A stretch of 64,000 bases of DNA from contig NC_088809.1 in assembly GCF_011386835.1 (NCBI RefSeq), positions 3,109,001 through 3,173,000 of the forward strand, written 5' to 3'. The notes under the pieces were generated by a model, which saw nothing but the letters and a program-made list of their open reading frames with translations, ran no database searches and was not told where the DNA came from. Made by a program: the position numbers and the translations under genes. The stretch's first letter is position 1; the number at the start of each line of letters is the position of its first letter. This stretch comes from Chrysemys picta bellii. Its lineage: Eukaryota; Chordata; Testudines; Emydidae. Below, piece after piece: positions 1 to 12,890 of the stretch.

Positions 1-2090
1 TGACTAAATGCCCAATAGGAAGCAATCCTACCTCGACCTGACCGATCGGGCATAACAATTCCTTGCCCTGCCTAGGCGATTCTATAGAGGAATCTCTTTC
101 TGAGTTCCTTGTCCTGAGTATTATTTGGGGCAACAGTTTCAAACCGTTATTCCTCTGTTGCTGGGCTGTTGTTTTTTTGCAGGGGGTGGTGTTAATCTCA
201 ACAACAAAACAGAATTATGTTGAACTAAAGCTTGTGGATGAAAATAGGGAGTGGAAGGGGCTTTTGTCAAGGCATCCTTCTGCAGCTGAAATATATTTTT
301 AAAATGAATGTCAGTTTCAGACACATACAGCCTTTCAAAATTGTCATGTCTCTTAGATGAACCCAGGCACTCTCCTGTGACCTCTCACCGTGCATGTCCC
401 TCCAACTCTCTGAGCTTGTTGACGACATGATCTGCTATGTGAGGTGACAAGATGACCAGATCTGATAACTGCTTACGTGGCTCTAAAATCTAATTACCAC
501 AGATCCTCTAGACTGTAAATGATGGCTCAGAGGAAACTATTCCTGTCAAAACAGTTTGTTCTGGGCTTTTTCATCTATTTAAAAACAAATATGCATCATA
601 GCAACATCAGGAAGTTGAAACTTGGGTGCCTCTTTCTAGTTATGGAGTAATAGGTTCTGTTCCCCTGAGTCTTAACTCCCTGCAGCTGCTGAGAGTCCTT
701 TTTGTTGCATTATCACCCTCCATAATCATATCATTAGTGGCTGTGGTGTTATTTAAGTGCTCCAGTTCTGTTTACTCTCTGTGGAGACCATCTGTCAAGG
801 GGCCAAATCTCTCCAGATTAAACCTATTACCAGCCAGAGTTGTATTATGAGAACATAGGACATCAAGAGGCACTTATCCCTGGGTCATTAAAAATGATGC
901 TGTCTATATTGCTTCTGCCACACACGTCCTCCCTAGTATGGGTATGTTAGTTTCACCAGTCAGGTAGGATAAGCACTCTGTTTAGTAACAATGGAAATGG
1001 TACCAAGTTAGTGAATACAGATTGCTTAAAAGAACTGCTTGGTTTTCCCATTCTTGTTTCCTGCCACTAAGCAGCTTTTTTTTTTTTTTTTGGGGGGGGG
1101 GGTGAATCAGCATGAAGAGTTTTATGAAGCTGAACCCATTATCCCCAGAGTAGTAGGACAGTAGCTCTTGGACTCTTTCCAACAAACTTGTAATGGGTTC
1201 CATAAGAACTCTTCTTGAAGAGGCAATATCTTTATTATGGCCTCATCTTTGCAAATCTCTTGAGATTCCTTCCTGTAGAGGGCCACTGGTTGAGAACCAG
1301 GGCATCCTGCAACAGGCACAGGTGAGATAGCAATTAGAGCTATAAATTCTGGACATTTTAAAATCTCGGTCCAATATAAGTTCCCTGTCTGCACCTCCAG
1401 GCTGTTGCATTACGTCTGTTCCCTGACCATGGAAATCTCAATCCATGTGGTCATGGTTAGTGGCAGAGGTCACTTTCATCAGAAGCCCAGTCATTCCCAG
1501 CAGCAGTGGCACCAGTTTGAGGGACTACATAGGGGTCCCAGATATTCATTTATTGGCTTCAGAATGAGCACCGCTTCTTCAGCCAGATTCAATATCATCT
1601 TGAAGGCTCTTAGCAGCACACACAAACTACAACCAAAGTATGTTCATTGTGATCTTCTGTATGGCTGGACAAGTAGATCACTTTTGCAAGGGAAATAGAT
1701 TGGATCAGGCACAGGATCTCCTTGGATCTCTTTCCTTATAACTTACAGTTCTGAGCAAAGCTATAACAGAATGGTTGGCTTCCCTTCCCTTGGTTTACAG
1801 AGTCATTTGATCATGAAGTAGGTAACAAGAATTCCAGAAACATTATGCACGTTTCAGAAAATACAGTTAGGAGTTTGTAGGAGCTGTTTATGGGACAACA
1901 GTCTCAGAGAGTTGTATTGTCTTCCACTTGGTTATTCTAAATTAGCCAATCATGAAAAGCCAGATGCTCACTCTAGTTCTTAGCAATTTTGTCTCAAAAT
2001 TCTGGAGAATGGCTCTCGAGGCTGCCTTTGCTTGAGACAGAAATAATCTTAGAGCTGTGACTTGGGAAGGGGTTTGGGGTATATTGAACA

Positions 2091-2650
2091 TAGAATGATA
2101 GAAATGTAGGGCTAGAAGGGACCGCAAGAGGCAATCTAGTCTATCCCCTTGCACTGAGGTAGGTCCAGGTAAACCTAGACCATTCTGAAAGGTATTTGTC
2201 TAACCTGTTCTTAAATGCTTCCAGTGATGGGGATTCTACAACCTGTATTGGTAACCTATTCCAGTGCTTAACTATCCTTATAGTTAGAAAGTTTATCCTA
2301 ATATCTAAGCTAAATCTCCTCTAAGCCAATTATTATTTGTCATACCTTCTGTGGATATGGAGAACAATTGATCACCAGCTTCTCTATAATAGTCCTTAAC
2401 ATATTTGAAGACTGTTATCAAGTGTCCCCCCACTTTGCTGAAGACTAAACATGCCCAGTTTTTAAATCTTTCCTCAACGATCATGTTTTCTGAACCTTTT
2501 TATAATTTTGTTGCTTTCCTCTGGATTCTCTCCAATCCATCCACATCTTGCTTAGTGTGGCGCCAATACTGAACACAGAATTCCAGCTGAGGCCTCATCA
2601 GAGCTGAACAGAGCAGAACAGTGACCTCCTGTCTCCTGCTAACACACCCA
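2091..2650 (-). mobile_element. CR1 LINE, 3' end fragment
   Basis: On the minus strand this reads as the 3' part of a CR1 non-LTR retrotransposon. The left edge has the CR1 3' terminus ('tagaatgatagaaatgtagg', then 'agaaggga'), followed by hallmark segments such as 'cctgttcttaaat', 'gattctacaacct' and 'aattccagctgaggcctcat'. It is diverged and frameshifted. It is 5'-truncated, as most CR1 copies are, and sits antisense to SPECC1. Confidence 0.9.
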
Positions 2651-3324
2651 GACTGATATTTGCCTGATGCATGCTGGAGACGGACCCTTCACCCTTCAAA
2701 ACCATTTTTCTTCTAGAAATATGATACCAGCCTTTATTCTGGATGGAAATGTCTTCATTTCTGTTTGGGTTGAACTCGTCTTCAGTTCCAGTAAGTGCTG
2801 GTGTGAAGAGGTCTCCAACACTGAGTCATTCAATGACAATCTACTCTATCAGGCTTATTTATAATAGTGCCTTCCATACACAATATCTCAGCAAACTGTC
2901 TAAATAAACCCAGAAGTCTTCCAAGGGCTACTCCATCGTAGAGTGAGACAGAAATTTGAAGTAGATTACATTTCATTTTACTTTCCAAAGCACTAAGTGC
3001 ATCTGTTCAGTGCTCTGCCCACCAGCAGCCTCAAAGCCCATGTTTCAGAACATGCAAGAAGCCAGTGATTCAGGATTATAAGATGCAATGTACATACAAT
3101 AAGGGTGCAAAAGCTTGGGGAGATAAATAGAGCCTGTGCCAGTATTTGCCGTTTGTCAAGAAAGTATTGCAACAGAGGACTGATTGACTCAGTGGGATAT
3201 GGAACCTTTACCCTTTGGTTCCCAATTCAAATCCAGTCCTAAGCAGTAGTGATCAAAAGTGCTGGCCTATAGTATATGAAATGAGTTACTGGCCTATTAG
3301 AACCATGGAATTGTAAGATAGGAT

Positions 3325-3326
<2 letters not shown>

Positions 3327-3377
<51 letters not shown>
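3327..3377. repeat. (TA)n microsatellite
   Basis: This is an uninterrupted TA dinucleotide run of about 25 units. It sits exactly against the 3' end of the CR1 fragment that begins at 3378. It probably grew from a CR1 terminal repeat or insertion junction. Confidence 0.95.
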
Positions 3378-3379
<2 letters not shown>

Positions 3380-3640
3380 TCCATCTAGTCCAGTATTCTG
3401 ACTGTAGCCAGCCAGCTCCATATGCCTTACAGAAAGGTCCAACCTCCTCTTCCCCCACACCATAATTGTTAGTTCTATACTAACATGCCCATGATGATGG
3501 AAGTTTCTTCCTAGCCCCAGGAAGTGAGTGGTTTGTGTCCTGAAGCAGGAGGGCTGTCATCTGTTTGTAAAGCTTTATCATGATAAAGCTTTAACAGCTG
3601 CTTTTCTTTAGTCAAATAATGATCTAAACCTTTCTCCAGT
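3378..3640 (-). mobile_element. CR1 LINE 3' fragment
   Basis: The text 'ggtccatctagtccagtatt' is the reverse complement of a CR1 3' end and matches the one at about 57538 in the nested CR1. The body carries 'ggaagtttcttcctagcccc'. The copy is short, old and 5'-truncated, and its right limit is approximate. Confidence 0.75.
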
Positions 3641-4628
3641 CCAACTAAGCGCTTTGCACTGATATTACTTTGTCCCTGTCTTGTCTCTGACTGTATTCTA
3701 GTGAACAGCTGCCTGCATCAAAACCCCACCATCACGAATGACGTTAGCTAGCCCCCAAGTTGGCAGTCTCATCAAAGAGGCCAAGGAGAGACTGAATCAA
3801 CCCTTCAAATCAGGGCTGAGGCACACTGAGCAGCCTGTTCCCGTTTTGTGCCTAGTATAGGACTTTGCTCACCAGAGAACCAATCCAGCACCTTTCTCCA
3901 GCACTAATGTAACAAACCTTAGTGGTACAGTCTTGTTAACTCTCTTTGGTGGCCATGGGAATCCCTGCAAAGCTGTGTTCAGTCCAAGCTGAAGACAGAA
4001 CCACAGAGCCTTCCCAGATGCACTCGGACTGCTTTTGAATGATGTACTGATTCTTTTCTTTTTTACTTTTATCTTTTTATGTCAATAAGGGGCATGAAGT
4101 CTTTTTGATAAACCTCTGAATTGTGTTGACCTCTCTCTATCAGAGAAGCATTACCAAATCCCCTGACTAAATATATAATTAATCATTAGAGCTAGTTAAG
4201 CACAGGCATTCTGGAGTCTGGCACTAACACAAAGAAGTGGATGTGCAAGTTTACAGGCCACCTTTGGAAATGTGCCCTTTACAGAGATAAGAGGAGGTAA
4301 ATCCCATCTGTTATTGCAGATTGTTTACAAGCACTTTGGAAAGGTCTAGATTCCCGGAGCACTATGATTCTGTGTGCTAAAGCTCACCAGCAAAACAACT
4401 TCGAGCTAATGTGAACTGACTGAAGGCAATCGTGGAACAAAAACCAAGTAGATTTAAATCTCAAATGTGAATCCATTTCCTATACGAAGGGCTCGAGCTA
4501 AGTCCCTAGGCTGGGAAGAAGTGAGAGCTGCACTCTCCTGCCAAAACTTGGATGTGGCAACCTGAGACTAGGCGTGTGCTGGCCCAGTTGTCTCTTCACA
4601 GCCTGCTGATTTCAAAAAGCTGCTGTTT

Positions 4629-4800
4629 TAAGGGCTTGTCCACAAACAAAGTTATACCACTTTGACCTTCCCAGTATAGTTCAAGCTGTACACCCCTCCC
4701 ACTGCTTATAGAGGTGCTTTATTCCAGTACAGCTATTCCTGTCTGAGAAGGGGGAGAAGCTATCACCAATAGGCACTGTGATAACTATTTCACTTAGGGC
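4629..4800. mobile_element. possible MITE of the 'gtccacac/gtctacac' type
   Basis: It opens with 'gggcttgtccaca' and has the internal 'ccagtatag' and 'agctattcctg' words shared with other short DNA transposons in this window. A matching right terminus is not clear. Boundaries are approximate. Confidence 0.35.
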
Positions 4801-5039
4801 ATGATGCTTTTAACCTAAATCATCATACAGGTATAAAATCTGTTTGGAGACGCTACATTGTGACATTGCTGCCTGAGGAGTGAATGAAATCTCAGGTTCT
4901 TTTTCTGCTTCTCTGACTCCAGCAGCAAAAGTTTCACATATGTGGGGTGGCTCCACACAGCCTTTTCCTCCCCATGCAGAAGTTTAAGGGATCCTTTTGC
5001 AGAGTGGCAGTGCTGAGTGTGGGGAGGTCTCATCCTGTG

Positions 5040-5235
5040 GGTAAAGCAAGACTAAGAATTAGGAGGTCTGGGGGGGGGTCTACTCCCGGCTCTGCTACTG
5101 ATTGTCTCAGTGGCCTTGGTTATGTTGCTTAATGTATCCAGGCCTCAGTTTCCCAGCTAATATTGACCCACCTTGTGGGGAGTGGGGACTGTGTGATTTG
5201 GTAATGTTTGAAAAGTGCTCAGAGAGACTCTTTGA
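5040..5235 (+). mobile_element. MIR-like tRNA-derived SINE
   Basis: It has the characteristic MIR body: 'ggctctgctactgattgtct', then 'ccttggttatgttgcttaat', then 'cctcagtttcc', and a trailing 'tttgaaaagtgctcaga'. It is an old diverged copy in the SPECC1 intron. Confidence 0.75.
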
Positions 5236-5489
5236 TACAAGTACAGAGTTGACTTCTTCTTTGATATTTCCATACCCCTCAGTTTCAGGGTCAGATCCCT
5301 TTCATCCCACATTTTCTCCTGAATTAAAGCCCTCCCCTTCTAAAGAAAAATGTTTGGGGAAGAATCTGCGCACGAGGTTTCTCCATATGGACAGTTGCAC
5401 AGCTGGAGTCTCTAGAGCAGGGCTCAGGTTTGGGATTTTTTTTTTTTTTTTTTTACTGTTTTTAAGTGCAGCAGCCAAACCGTAGCACA

Positions 5490-5720
5490 TTGGAAATAAT
5501 CAGGTTAATTACCGACATGAGCCCCTTTCGTAGTGACGCCGGCATGTAAATATGCTTGTCTGATGCAGCTAACTATCCTGAGCCAGATTTTCACTTCGTT
5601 CACACAAGAGGCTTTATCCTGTAAACAAATACGAGTCTTTTAATTGGAGGAACAAAATCAATGCCCATGCAGCTCTCGTATGCGGTACTTTCTATCCTGC
5701 TGGGTAATTTTAAAAATAGT
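5490..5720. other. unique AT-rich block, candidate conserved non-coding element
   Basis: The stretch lacks any repeat I recognise and carries many short words typical of intronic enhancers, such as atgtaaatatgc, tgtaaacaaat (forkhead-like) and ttttaattgg. It is listed only as a candidate because conservation cannot be seen from one sequence. Confidence 0.2.
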
Positions 5721-7430
5721 ATTTACATTGTAGCCACCCCAGAGTCCTGGAAGGAATAACAGTCCTTGAAAACACTGAATCAATTGGGCATCAGCAGGAA
5801 CAGCTCCAAATCATGACCTTAAACTGGGAGTGAGCCGAGCCCTTCTGCCTGCTGCACCAATCCTCTGAGCTGGTATCTGTAGCTATTGGACCCTCCCCTC
5901 CCTTTGTGTCCATCATTCACTGTCGGAGCTTTAAGCATCGGAGCTAGGGGTGTTGGGGATGCAGCAGCACCCCCTGGCTGGAAGTGGTTTCTATCATATA
6001 CATGGTTTACAGTTTGGTTCAATGGTTCTCAGCACCCCCACTATACAAATTGTTCCAGCTTCCCTGCCTTGGGGGTCTTCAGGTTACCCCTCCCCCCAAA
6101 AATTCCAAAACTTGGAGCTAATTTGTATGCTATATGTACAGAACTCTATTGATAATTGTGGGAGCAAAGCAGAAGTCTGATTAGGAATTCTGCACCTTCC
6201 CCCCAGGCAGGAAGCAGCGGTGTTACTGACATGCTACAGAGGAGAGCCAGTCCCCCCTCTCCCTCCCCATTCCCACCAAGTATCTGTGTGGTCCTCAGAC
6301 CTTTGCTGGTGCAGCTTCACTAGTACAGCCATGAGAGACAACCCATTCTGGTTCTTTTCTTTGGTGGAAAGTGGGCCAAATTCAACAGTGATATAAGTTA
6401 TACAGCATGTGTGAGCCGACGGGAAGCTGCATAGAAGTGCAAAAGTTGTGTAACTGGCATTCAGTGTGTGAGCATAATTCATACTAAGGGGTAGCAGGGG
6501 GAAGTATAGCAGGAACAGTAACTCACCAGAGAGCTGTAGGATTAAATACAGGTGGAGGATTGCTTAATCTTACATCCTGGCAGTGGCTCCCTAACCTGCT
6601 ACACTGCACTCTTCTACCCTCTCTGCATGTAACTTACATTTATTTTGCTCACCAATTAAAAAGCAAATTGGTGCAAGTTACACAACTTTACCACTTACAA
6701 CAATCTGTAACCTCCATCCCCAATCCCTCACTCCTGAATTGGCCCAGAAAGGGCTGTGGGAGCTGCACCTGCTTCCATCAGCACTGTTTGGCCCAGTATA
6801 TTTACACAGTGAAGGGCTTTATACAAACCTCTCTTCTCCCTCACCCCCTGTTGGCTCAAAGGAGGTGGAGAGCACAGCGAAGGACAAAGACCATTGATCT
6901 TAACTAATCTTTGTGCTGGCTCTTGTTTCCATAATTCTGCATCATTGATGCAAGTGAATTTTAGCAATGAGTATGTCAATGTAGAGGAATTTGCGTTTAA
7001 AACAAGAAGCACACCTTAGTAGGGAAGGGCTCCGAAACAGCTAGTATATGTCCAGCCACTATACTGGCACCTTTCTGAAGCAGCTTTCTTGTCTCCATAA
7101 TCACAGCCTTCATTTAAAAAAAAAAAAGTCTCTGGCTCTTATGGCCCCAAAGAAAACCTCAAAAATCTGAACCAAGTGTACAATATAGAGATGTCTATGT
7201 GAGGCTGCAGAGAGCCTGGAATAGTGATCCTGGGATGTGTCAAATGCCCCATTCATCTCACTGAAGGGTTAAGTCAGATGCCTAGTGATGATGATTTAAA
7301 TATCGATATTGCGAACTATTTCATTCGTTTTGTAAGAAGGAGGGGGAGGATCACAGATCTGTGCAGTTTATGGTGAGTAGTCTCTCATTTGGTGCCATTT
7401 GAAGAAACCATCACTTTTTATTGCTGTCTA

Positions 7431-7660
7431 AGGCCATGCCTACACTACCCATTTGTGTCACCAAAAGTGATGTCAACACCCAAAAGTCGACATAATAAAA
7501 TCACAATTTTGTGTTCACACTTTCTCTCTCTGTCAGCAGATCGTGTCCACAGTGAGGGCACCATCATCGATAGTGTGAGCAATGCACTGTGGGTACCTAT
7601 CCCAGAAATAGGGAAGACAGGGGTAGAAGCGCACACAGTTTCCATGTAGGGTTGAAGCAG
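7431..7660. mobile_element. MITE-like element with 'gcctacact' terminus
   Basis: The left end 'taaggccatgcctacactac' matches the terminal type of other short transposons here. The interior includes 'aatgcactgtgggtacctat', resembling the 'cattgtggtagctatcccag' in the larger element near 45.3 kb. The right end is not resolved. Confidence 0.45.
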
Positions 7661-7879
7661 TCTTTAGAGAAACTGCAGTGTGCTGAACCATTCAAATTTA
7701 ATTTGCTGGTATGATTGTGGTCCCAGAGAAGATATTCATATACCCTGGAGGAGGTGAGGATAGAAGGTCTTTTGGCTTCCTCCCCAGTGTCACCTGGCCA
7801 TTTAATCTCGATACAATGAACAATATTCCTGTTCCTCGGGTTATTCTGGATTTTTGTATTTAATCCAAGAGGTTTGGGT

Positions 7880-8270
7880 GTATTATTTCACATTAAAAAG
7901 AGGCATGGTAAGGTAATCTCATCATGTTTCCCCGTAACAGATTCTACTAAATCCAATTTGCAAATCATTTGAGACTCTAAGCTGCCCTTTGAAAACCGAT
8001 GGGTGGAACTGGCTCTAAATCCTGCAGGTGCATTATGTAATTGCAGAAGAATCCTGGTGGCCTTTAATTTTAGGCATTCAGCCCTTTGGTCAGTGTTAAT
8101 GGAACGCAAACACACTTGTAATTCTCCCCTGTTCCTGGTGGGTTGTGTCCTATTGCTCAGACAGTGTGGACTGTCGTGTGTGCTCAGGAGGTCGGGTGAG
8201 AAGGAGCAAGAGGAGCCCATTTGCGGGTTCTGCTGCTCAACGAATATTAATATTTAGAGGCTTGTTTAAC
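7880..8270. other. unique block, candidate conserved non-coding element
   Basis: This is about 390 bp without recognisable repeat content. It has AT-rich homeodomain-like words (cctttaattttagg, gtaattgcag, cgaatattaatattta). Overlapping open frames on both strands have no coding signature. It is a candidate regulatory element only. Confidence 0.2.
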
Positions 8271-8871
8271 CAAAGTTCAGATTATGCACATTTCTCTTGC
8301 TGGAGCCTCTTTGGCTGAAGCCTGCTAACCCATCCCTTTCCCATTATGATCTAATAAATTCAAATTAGATTTACAATTTCATGGCACCATCAGTAATGTG
8401 GGGCGGGTTGAGATAATCTCCTGGGGGCAGCCTTTCAAAGCACTGTGATCAAATCTTACAGGAGAAGGGGCAAAGTTCAAGTCTGCAAATCTGTGGTTCA
8501 ATGAAAGGGCGGTTCCTTTTCAGGCATCTGTTTCTAAATATAACCACCTGAAAACACAGGGCCCTAAAGATTTCTTAGACTTTCACTCCAGGCGGGAGAT
8601 ATGGGCCTCCTGGGCAGCTGATTCAGGAGGAAGGGAGAGAGATTCATAATGTAGGGCTTGTGAGATGGTGCTGCTATTAAAAACAGACAATTTCCCTTGG
8701 TTTGTTCTACTTATTTGTTTTAACTAGTTTTGTTCTATGTGTGTTAGTTTATATTCTGTCTGGGGCTGAACCCTGGGGACAAGCTGCCTTGGCACCTTCC
8801 CCAGGGTAGCCATTCAGATCACTAGCTTGTGATTGGCAGCAGGGAGTTTTTGCATAGTAAGTATCAGGGGG

Positions 8872-9034
8872 TAGCCGTGTTAGTCTGTATCTACAAAAAC
8901 AACAAGGAGTCTGGTGGCACCTTAAAGACTAACAGATTTATTTGGGCATAAGCTTTCGTGGGTAAAAACCTCACTGAATGCCCAAATAAATCTGTTAGTC
9001 TTTAAGGTGCCACCAGACTCCTTGTTGTTTTTGT
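8872..9034 (-). mobile_element. inverted-unit Penelope-like short repeat with 8-bp TSD
   Basis: Two arms of 58 bp (8892-8949 and 8978-9035) are perfect inverted copies around a 28-bp centre. The left arm is preceded by extra unit sequence (8872-8891, 'tatcagggggtagccgtgtt') that the right arm lacks. The whole insert is bracketed by 'atagtaag' at 8864-8871 and 9035-9042, so it arrived as one insertion. The centre keeps stem II and the GAAA of a hammerhead-like motif on the minus strand but lacks its CTGAAGAA half. Assignment to Penelope-like elements is inferred from the hammerhead-like core and variable duplication length. No element name is claimed. Confidence 0.75.
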
Positions 9035-10024
9035 ATAGTAAGGGGGAAGGGAAAAAATGACTGTAAAGTCCCCCTCATTGCAGATTTTCTCTGTCACAGT
9101 CCAGTTCCACATATGTGTCTATAATTTATTATCCCATGTTTTGGAAGGAATTATGACTCAAAAGACTCATTGCTGTAAGCACAGCCTGTCATCTGCTTTG
9201 ACAAAACTGTTTGGGTCACTATTCTAATGTCTGCAGGCTGCCATCAGAAGCACCCGATTTTTTTCTGTTGCTTTGCACTGAAGACCTGGAGTCAGAGATG
9301 CACTGACATCAGATGGGGCAATGTATACCAAGAATGGAAGATTTCCCTGTGTGCCTGCGATCCCAGTCTCAATCGCACTTTGTCTGTAAGCAAAGAGCCA
9401 CAGCATAAGAAGGGGCTAAGCTCAAGGAGTTGCAGGTGCTCAGCACCTCTTCGGGTTTGGCCAACTGTCCCTATAGTAGATTCTAGAGGGTTGGGTTTTT
9501 TTTTTTTTTATTGTTCTGTAAATAATGTCACCTGAGGCTTCTTTTCTTTTCAGCTTTGCTTGTTTCTTTTGGTCACTTTTACCATTTGTAAAGGTGAGAC
9601 ATGTCGAGGGAAAAATAGAGATAGACATTAAGATATAAGTGAGAGCCAGGCATACTGTGGCCGTGAACTGGCAAAATTCCTCCCCGTAACTGCCACTGCA
9701 CCTCAGTTGTGACCTGGAGCTTCCTCCCACTTTGCCCTTCCCACCTTGAGCTCCCCATAGGGCTCCGGCAATGCCTCCTCCTTCATGACCTACATCATCC
9801 TATATTATTCCATACCAGCGCCTCTCGTGAGAAGAGACTTTCCGTTGTTCAAAACTGTGTGGGGTTTTGTGTTGCTGACAAAAGCCCACTATGAACTAAT
9901 CCAGACCACCAAACTTGTAACCCAGCTGTTCAGAGGTGAATGAGTAGCTAAGAGCCACAGGCTCTTCTGAGTTTAAAACTGGAGGCTTGTTAATATCTGT
10001 TCCATCAGACTAGATACCTCAGCA

Positions 10025-11046
10025 CCAGTCAGGATGCTGCTACAGGTATATTAGATAATTAAGTCCAAAGCAGACTGCAAAGAGTTACCCAGTTTTGTGA
10101 GATCCATTTGTAACTGGGCAACAAAATGGCAGATGAAATTCAGTGTTGATAAATACAAAGTAATGCATATTGGAAAACATAATCCCAGCTATACATACAA
10201 AAAGATGGGGTCTAAAGTAGCTGCTACCACTCAAGAAAGAGATCTTGGAGTCGTGGATAGTTCTCTGAAAACACCCGCTCAGTGTGCAGAGGCAGTCAAA
10301 AAAGCGAACAACATTAGGAACCATTAGGAAAGGGATAGATAGTAAGACAGTAACTATCATAATGGCACTACATAAATCCATGGTTCGCACCCACATCTTG
10401 AATACTGGATGCAATTCTTGTCATCCAAACTCAAAAAAAGATATATTAGAAATAGAAAAGGTACAGAGAAGGCAACAAAAATGGTTAAGGGTATGGAACA
10501 CCTCCCATATGAGGAAAGATTTAAAAGACTGGAGCTATTCAGCTTGGAAAAGAGATGACTAAGTGGGGATATGATAGAGGCCTATAAAATCATGAATGGT
10601 GGGGAGAAAATTAATAGTGAAGTGTTATTTACCCCTTCACATAACACGAGAACCAGGGGTCACCCAATGAAATTAATAGGCAATAGGTTTAAAACAAACA
10701 AAAGGAAGTATTTCTTCACACAACACAGTCAACCTGTGGAACTCATTGCCAGGGGATGTTGTAAAGGCAAAAGTATAACTGGGTTAAAAAAATAATTAGA
10801 TAAGTTCATGGAGGATAGGTCCAGCAATGGCTGTTAGCCAAGATGGTCAGGGATGCAACCCCATGCTCTGGGTGTCCCTAAGCCTCTGACTGCAAGGAGC
10901 TGGGACTGGATGATAGCAAATGGATCATTTGATTGCACTGTTCTGTTCATTCCCCTCGAAGCATCTGGCACTGGCAACTGTTAGAAGACAGGATACTGGG
11001 CTAAATGGACCATTGGTCTGACCCGATATGGCCATTCTTATGTTCC
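10025..11046 (+). mobile_element. CR1 LINE, 3' kilobase with reverse-transcriptase C-terminal remnant
   Basis: This is a plus-strand CR1 running from late reverse transcriptase to the 3' end. Frame 10097-10327 translates to a typical CR1 segment (NWATKWQMKFSVDKYKVMHIG, ERDLGVV). Frames 10284-10562 and 10571-10795 continue it, so at least two frameshifts break the ORF. The 3' end has 'actgggctaaatggaccatt' and 'ggccattcttatgttc', matching the nested CR1 near 57.5 kb. It is a dead 5'-truncated copy, and the left limit is approximate. Confidence 0.92.
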
Positions 11047-12146
11047 CATGGTCTATGAAAGGGTGTTTCCTGCTCTTGTCTGTGTCTGAGTGAAGGGGGA
11101 AAGGGACAGGATTTTCTTGGGGAATGAGATGCATCATCTGTTACAATGGCAGGAGCCAGAATTTGAGAGCAGGCAGTAGAGTTGGTTATTGTAACATGAG
11201 AGGCTAGGTGTTTGTGGTAAATTACATTTGAATTAACTATCTAACAACATCAGGTTTCTCAGTTCTCTGGAGCTCTGACCCTTTCCTTCACAATTTACAT
11301 GACCATGCCACTGTGGAAGGACTTGGAGATTTATGCCACACTGATCTCAGATGAGAAAGGGATTAAGCATCATGCAGCTTGATTGATGCATCACAGCTGA
11401 TCAACATACAAGTGCCTGTTTGCAATCTAGTCATACCTCTGATCCATTTTCCACTCCCGTGACATGCTGCAGGTGCTTCCTGTATGCTGTAGAGGGGCAA
11501 TGTTCTTTGTGAGTGAAATGTGTTGTATTTAACTTCTGGATGAGTTTCCCTAAGTAGGGGCTGTTAATTCATTAATGCACCCTCCACTAGGCCAGGTGGG
11601 TGTGGTGTGACCCAAGTTGACAGAGTTTCTGTAATGAACATCTGGGGTTTAATCACAAAGTGAAGTCGTTCTACATTCATCTCCATGTAAAGGAAGAACT
11701 CTCCCCCACACTCATGGTCTGTCTGTAGTGGAATAGCAGGGAGAGGCGTAGCAGGAAGGTGGAACTGATTTTTACTGCCAAAGTAATCAATAGAATTGAA
11801 TATCTTCCAAGGTGGCCAATCCCTACATTTTTTTACTTCTGGCTGGCTGCACCGGAACTAATGATTCCACATGGAGGAACGAATGTAGAGTGCCTCTATT
11901 CTGAAAGAATTTGTTGGTGTTGCCTACTGGGGAGCTGCAGCTGGGAAGTGCACTGGAGAACTTTGGAAACTATGCAAATGTGTGCACACCCAGAGGCGGA
12001 CACTCAGTTGGCTTGTATTTTACCAGCATTCCCTAATGTCAGAACAAACAGTGTTTAACAGGGAACCTCAGATGAAATCATGGAGCAGAGTCTTCTCTGT
12101 GTCTGAAATGGGGGAGGATTTGTTCAGAGAAAACACAAGCCATTAG

Positions 12147-12227
12147 AACAGGAGTACTTGTGGCACCTTAGAGACTAACAAATTTATTAGAGCATAAGCT
12201 TTCGTGGACTACAGCCCACTTCTTTGG
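12147..12227 (-). mobile_element. 81-bp hammerhead-bearing short repeat unit with 10-bp TSD
   Basis: A single complete unit is flanked by 'aagccattag' at 12137-12146 and 12228-12237. Read on the minus strand it begins CCAAAGAAG, then a hairpin GTGGGCTGTAGTCCAC, then GAAAGC-TTAT-GCT-C, and ends ...AAGTACTCCTGTT. This fits a small hammerhead layout with a substituted CTGA core. It belongs to the same superfamily as the copies at 8.9, 39.9 and 49.1 kb but to a different subfamily. Confidence 0.8.
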
Positions 12228-12890
12228 AAGCCATTAGCTCTCACAAGGTTTGGTGGTTGGAGGGGATTTCTTTTTTGTTTTGCTTTTAACTGAACCTTTG
12301 ATCTGAACCTTCACAAAGAGTTAGATTTGAAGTTGGGACAAAAGTTCAGGCTGGTGTTTCTTTTCTGACCAGTTCTCCTGGACCACTGATGATGTCAGAA
12401 CCACTTTCCACAAGCTTCACTCTGGTGGTATGTGAGCAGCAGAGCCCAGCCATCAAGCTCTTGATTATGTATAAGATGTGGATCCAAGGGTTGTTTGTCA
12501 ATAGCATACTAGGTTCTGGCCACTTGGAGGATTTTGTTGGCGAGATGGGGGATTTTGATTTTATATAGGCCTAGAGCTCTTCCCTCTTCCACATATTGTC
12601 AGCTAGTAAGAGCGAGGAGCCTTGACAAACATCTGAATCTGCAGACCCTGGTAGAATGGATCAGTCATGGGGGAGAATAATACACCGAAACTGGGGAAGA
12701 GAATCCTGCAGCATTGGAACAGGAGAGCAAAAAGAGCTGGAGCCTTCCTGGCGTGAAGACAGTCTGCTTTGGTCTACACATTCACATCAAGCTGGGCCAT
12801 AAAAGGTCAGAGTAAGAATTCATCCTAAATGAGGGAATTAATGTGTCTAGTGCTTTGAAGGTGTAAAGTATTCTGAAAAAGTTCATTGTG

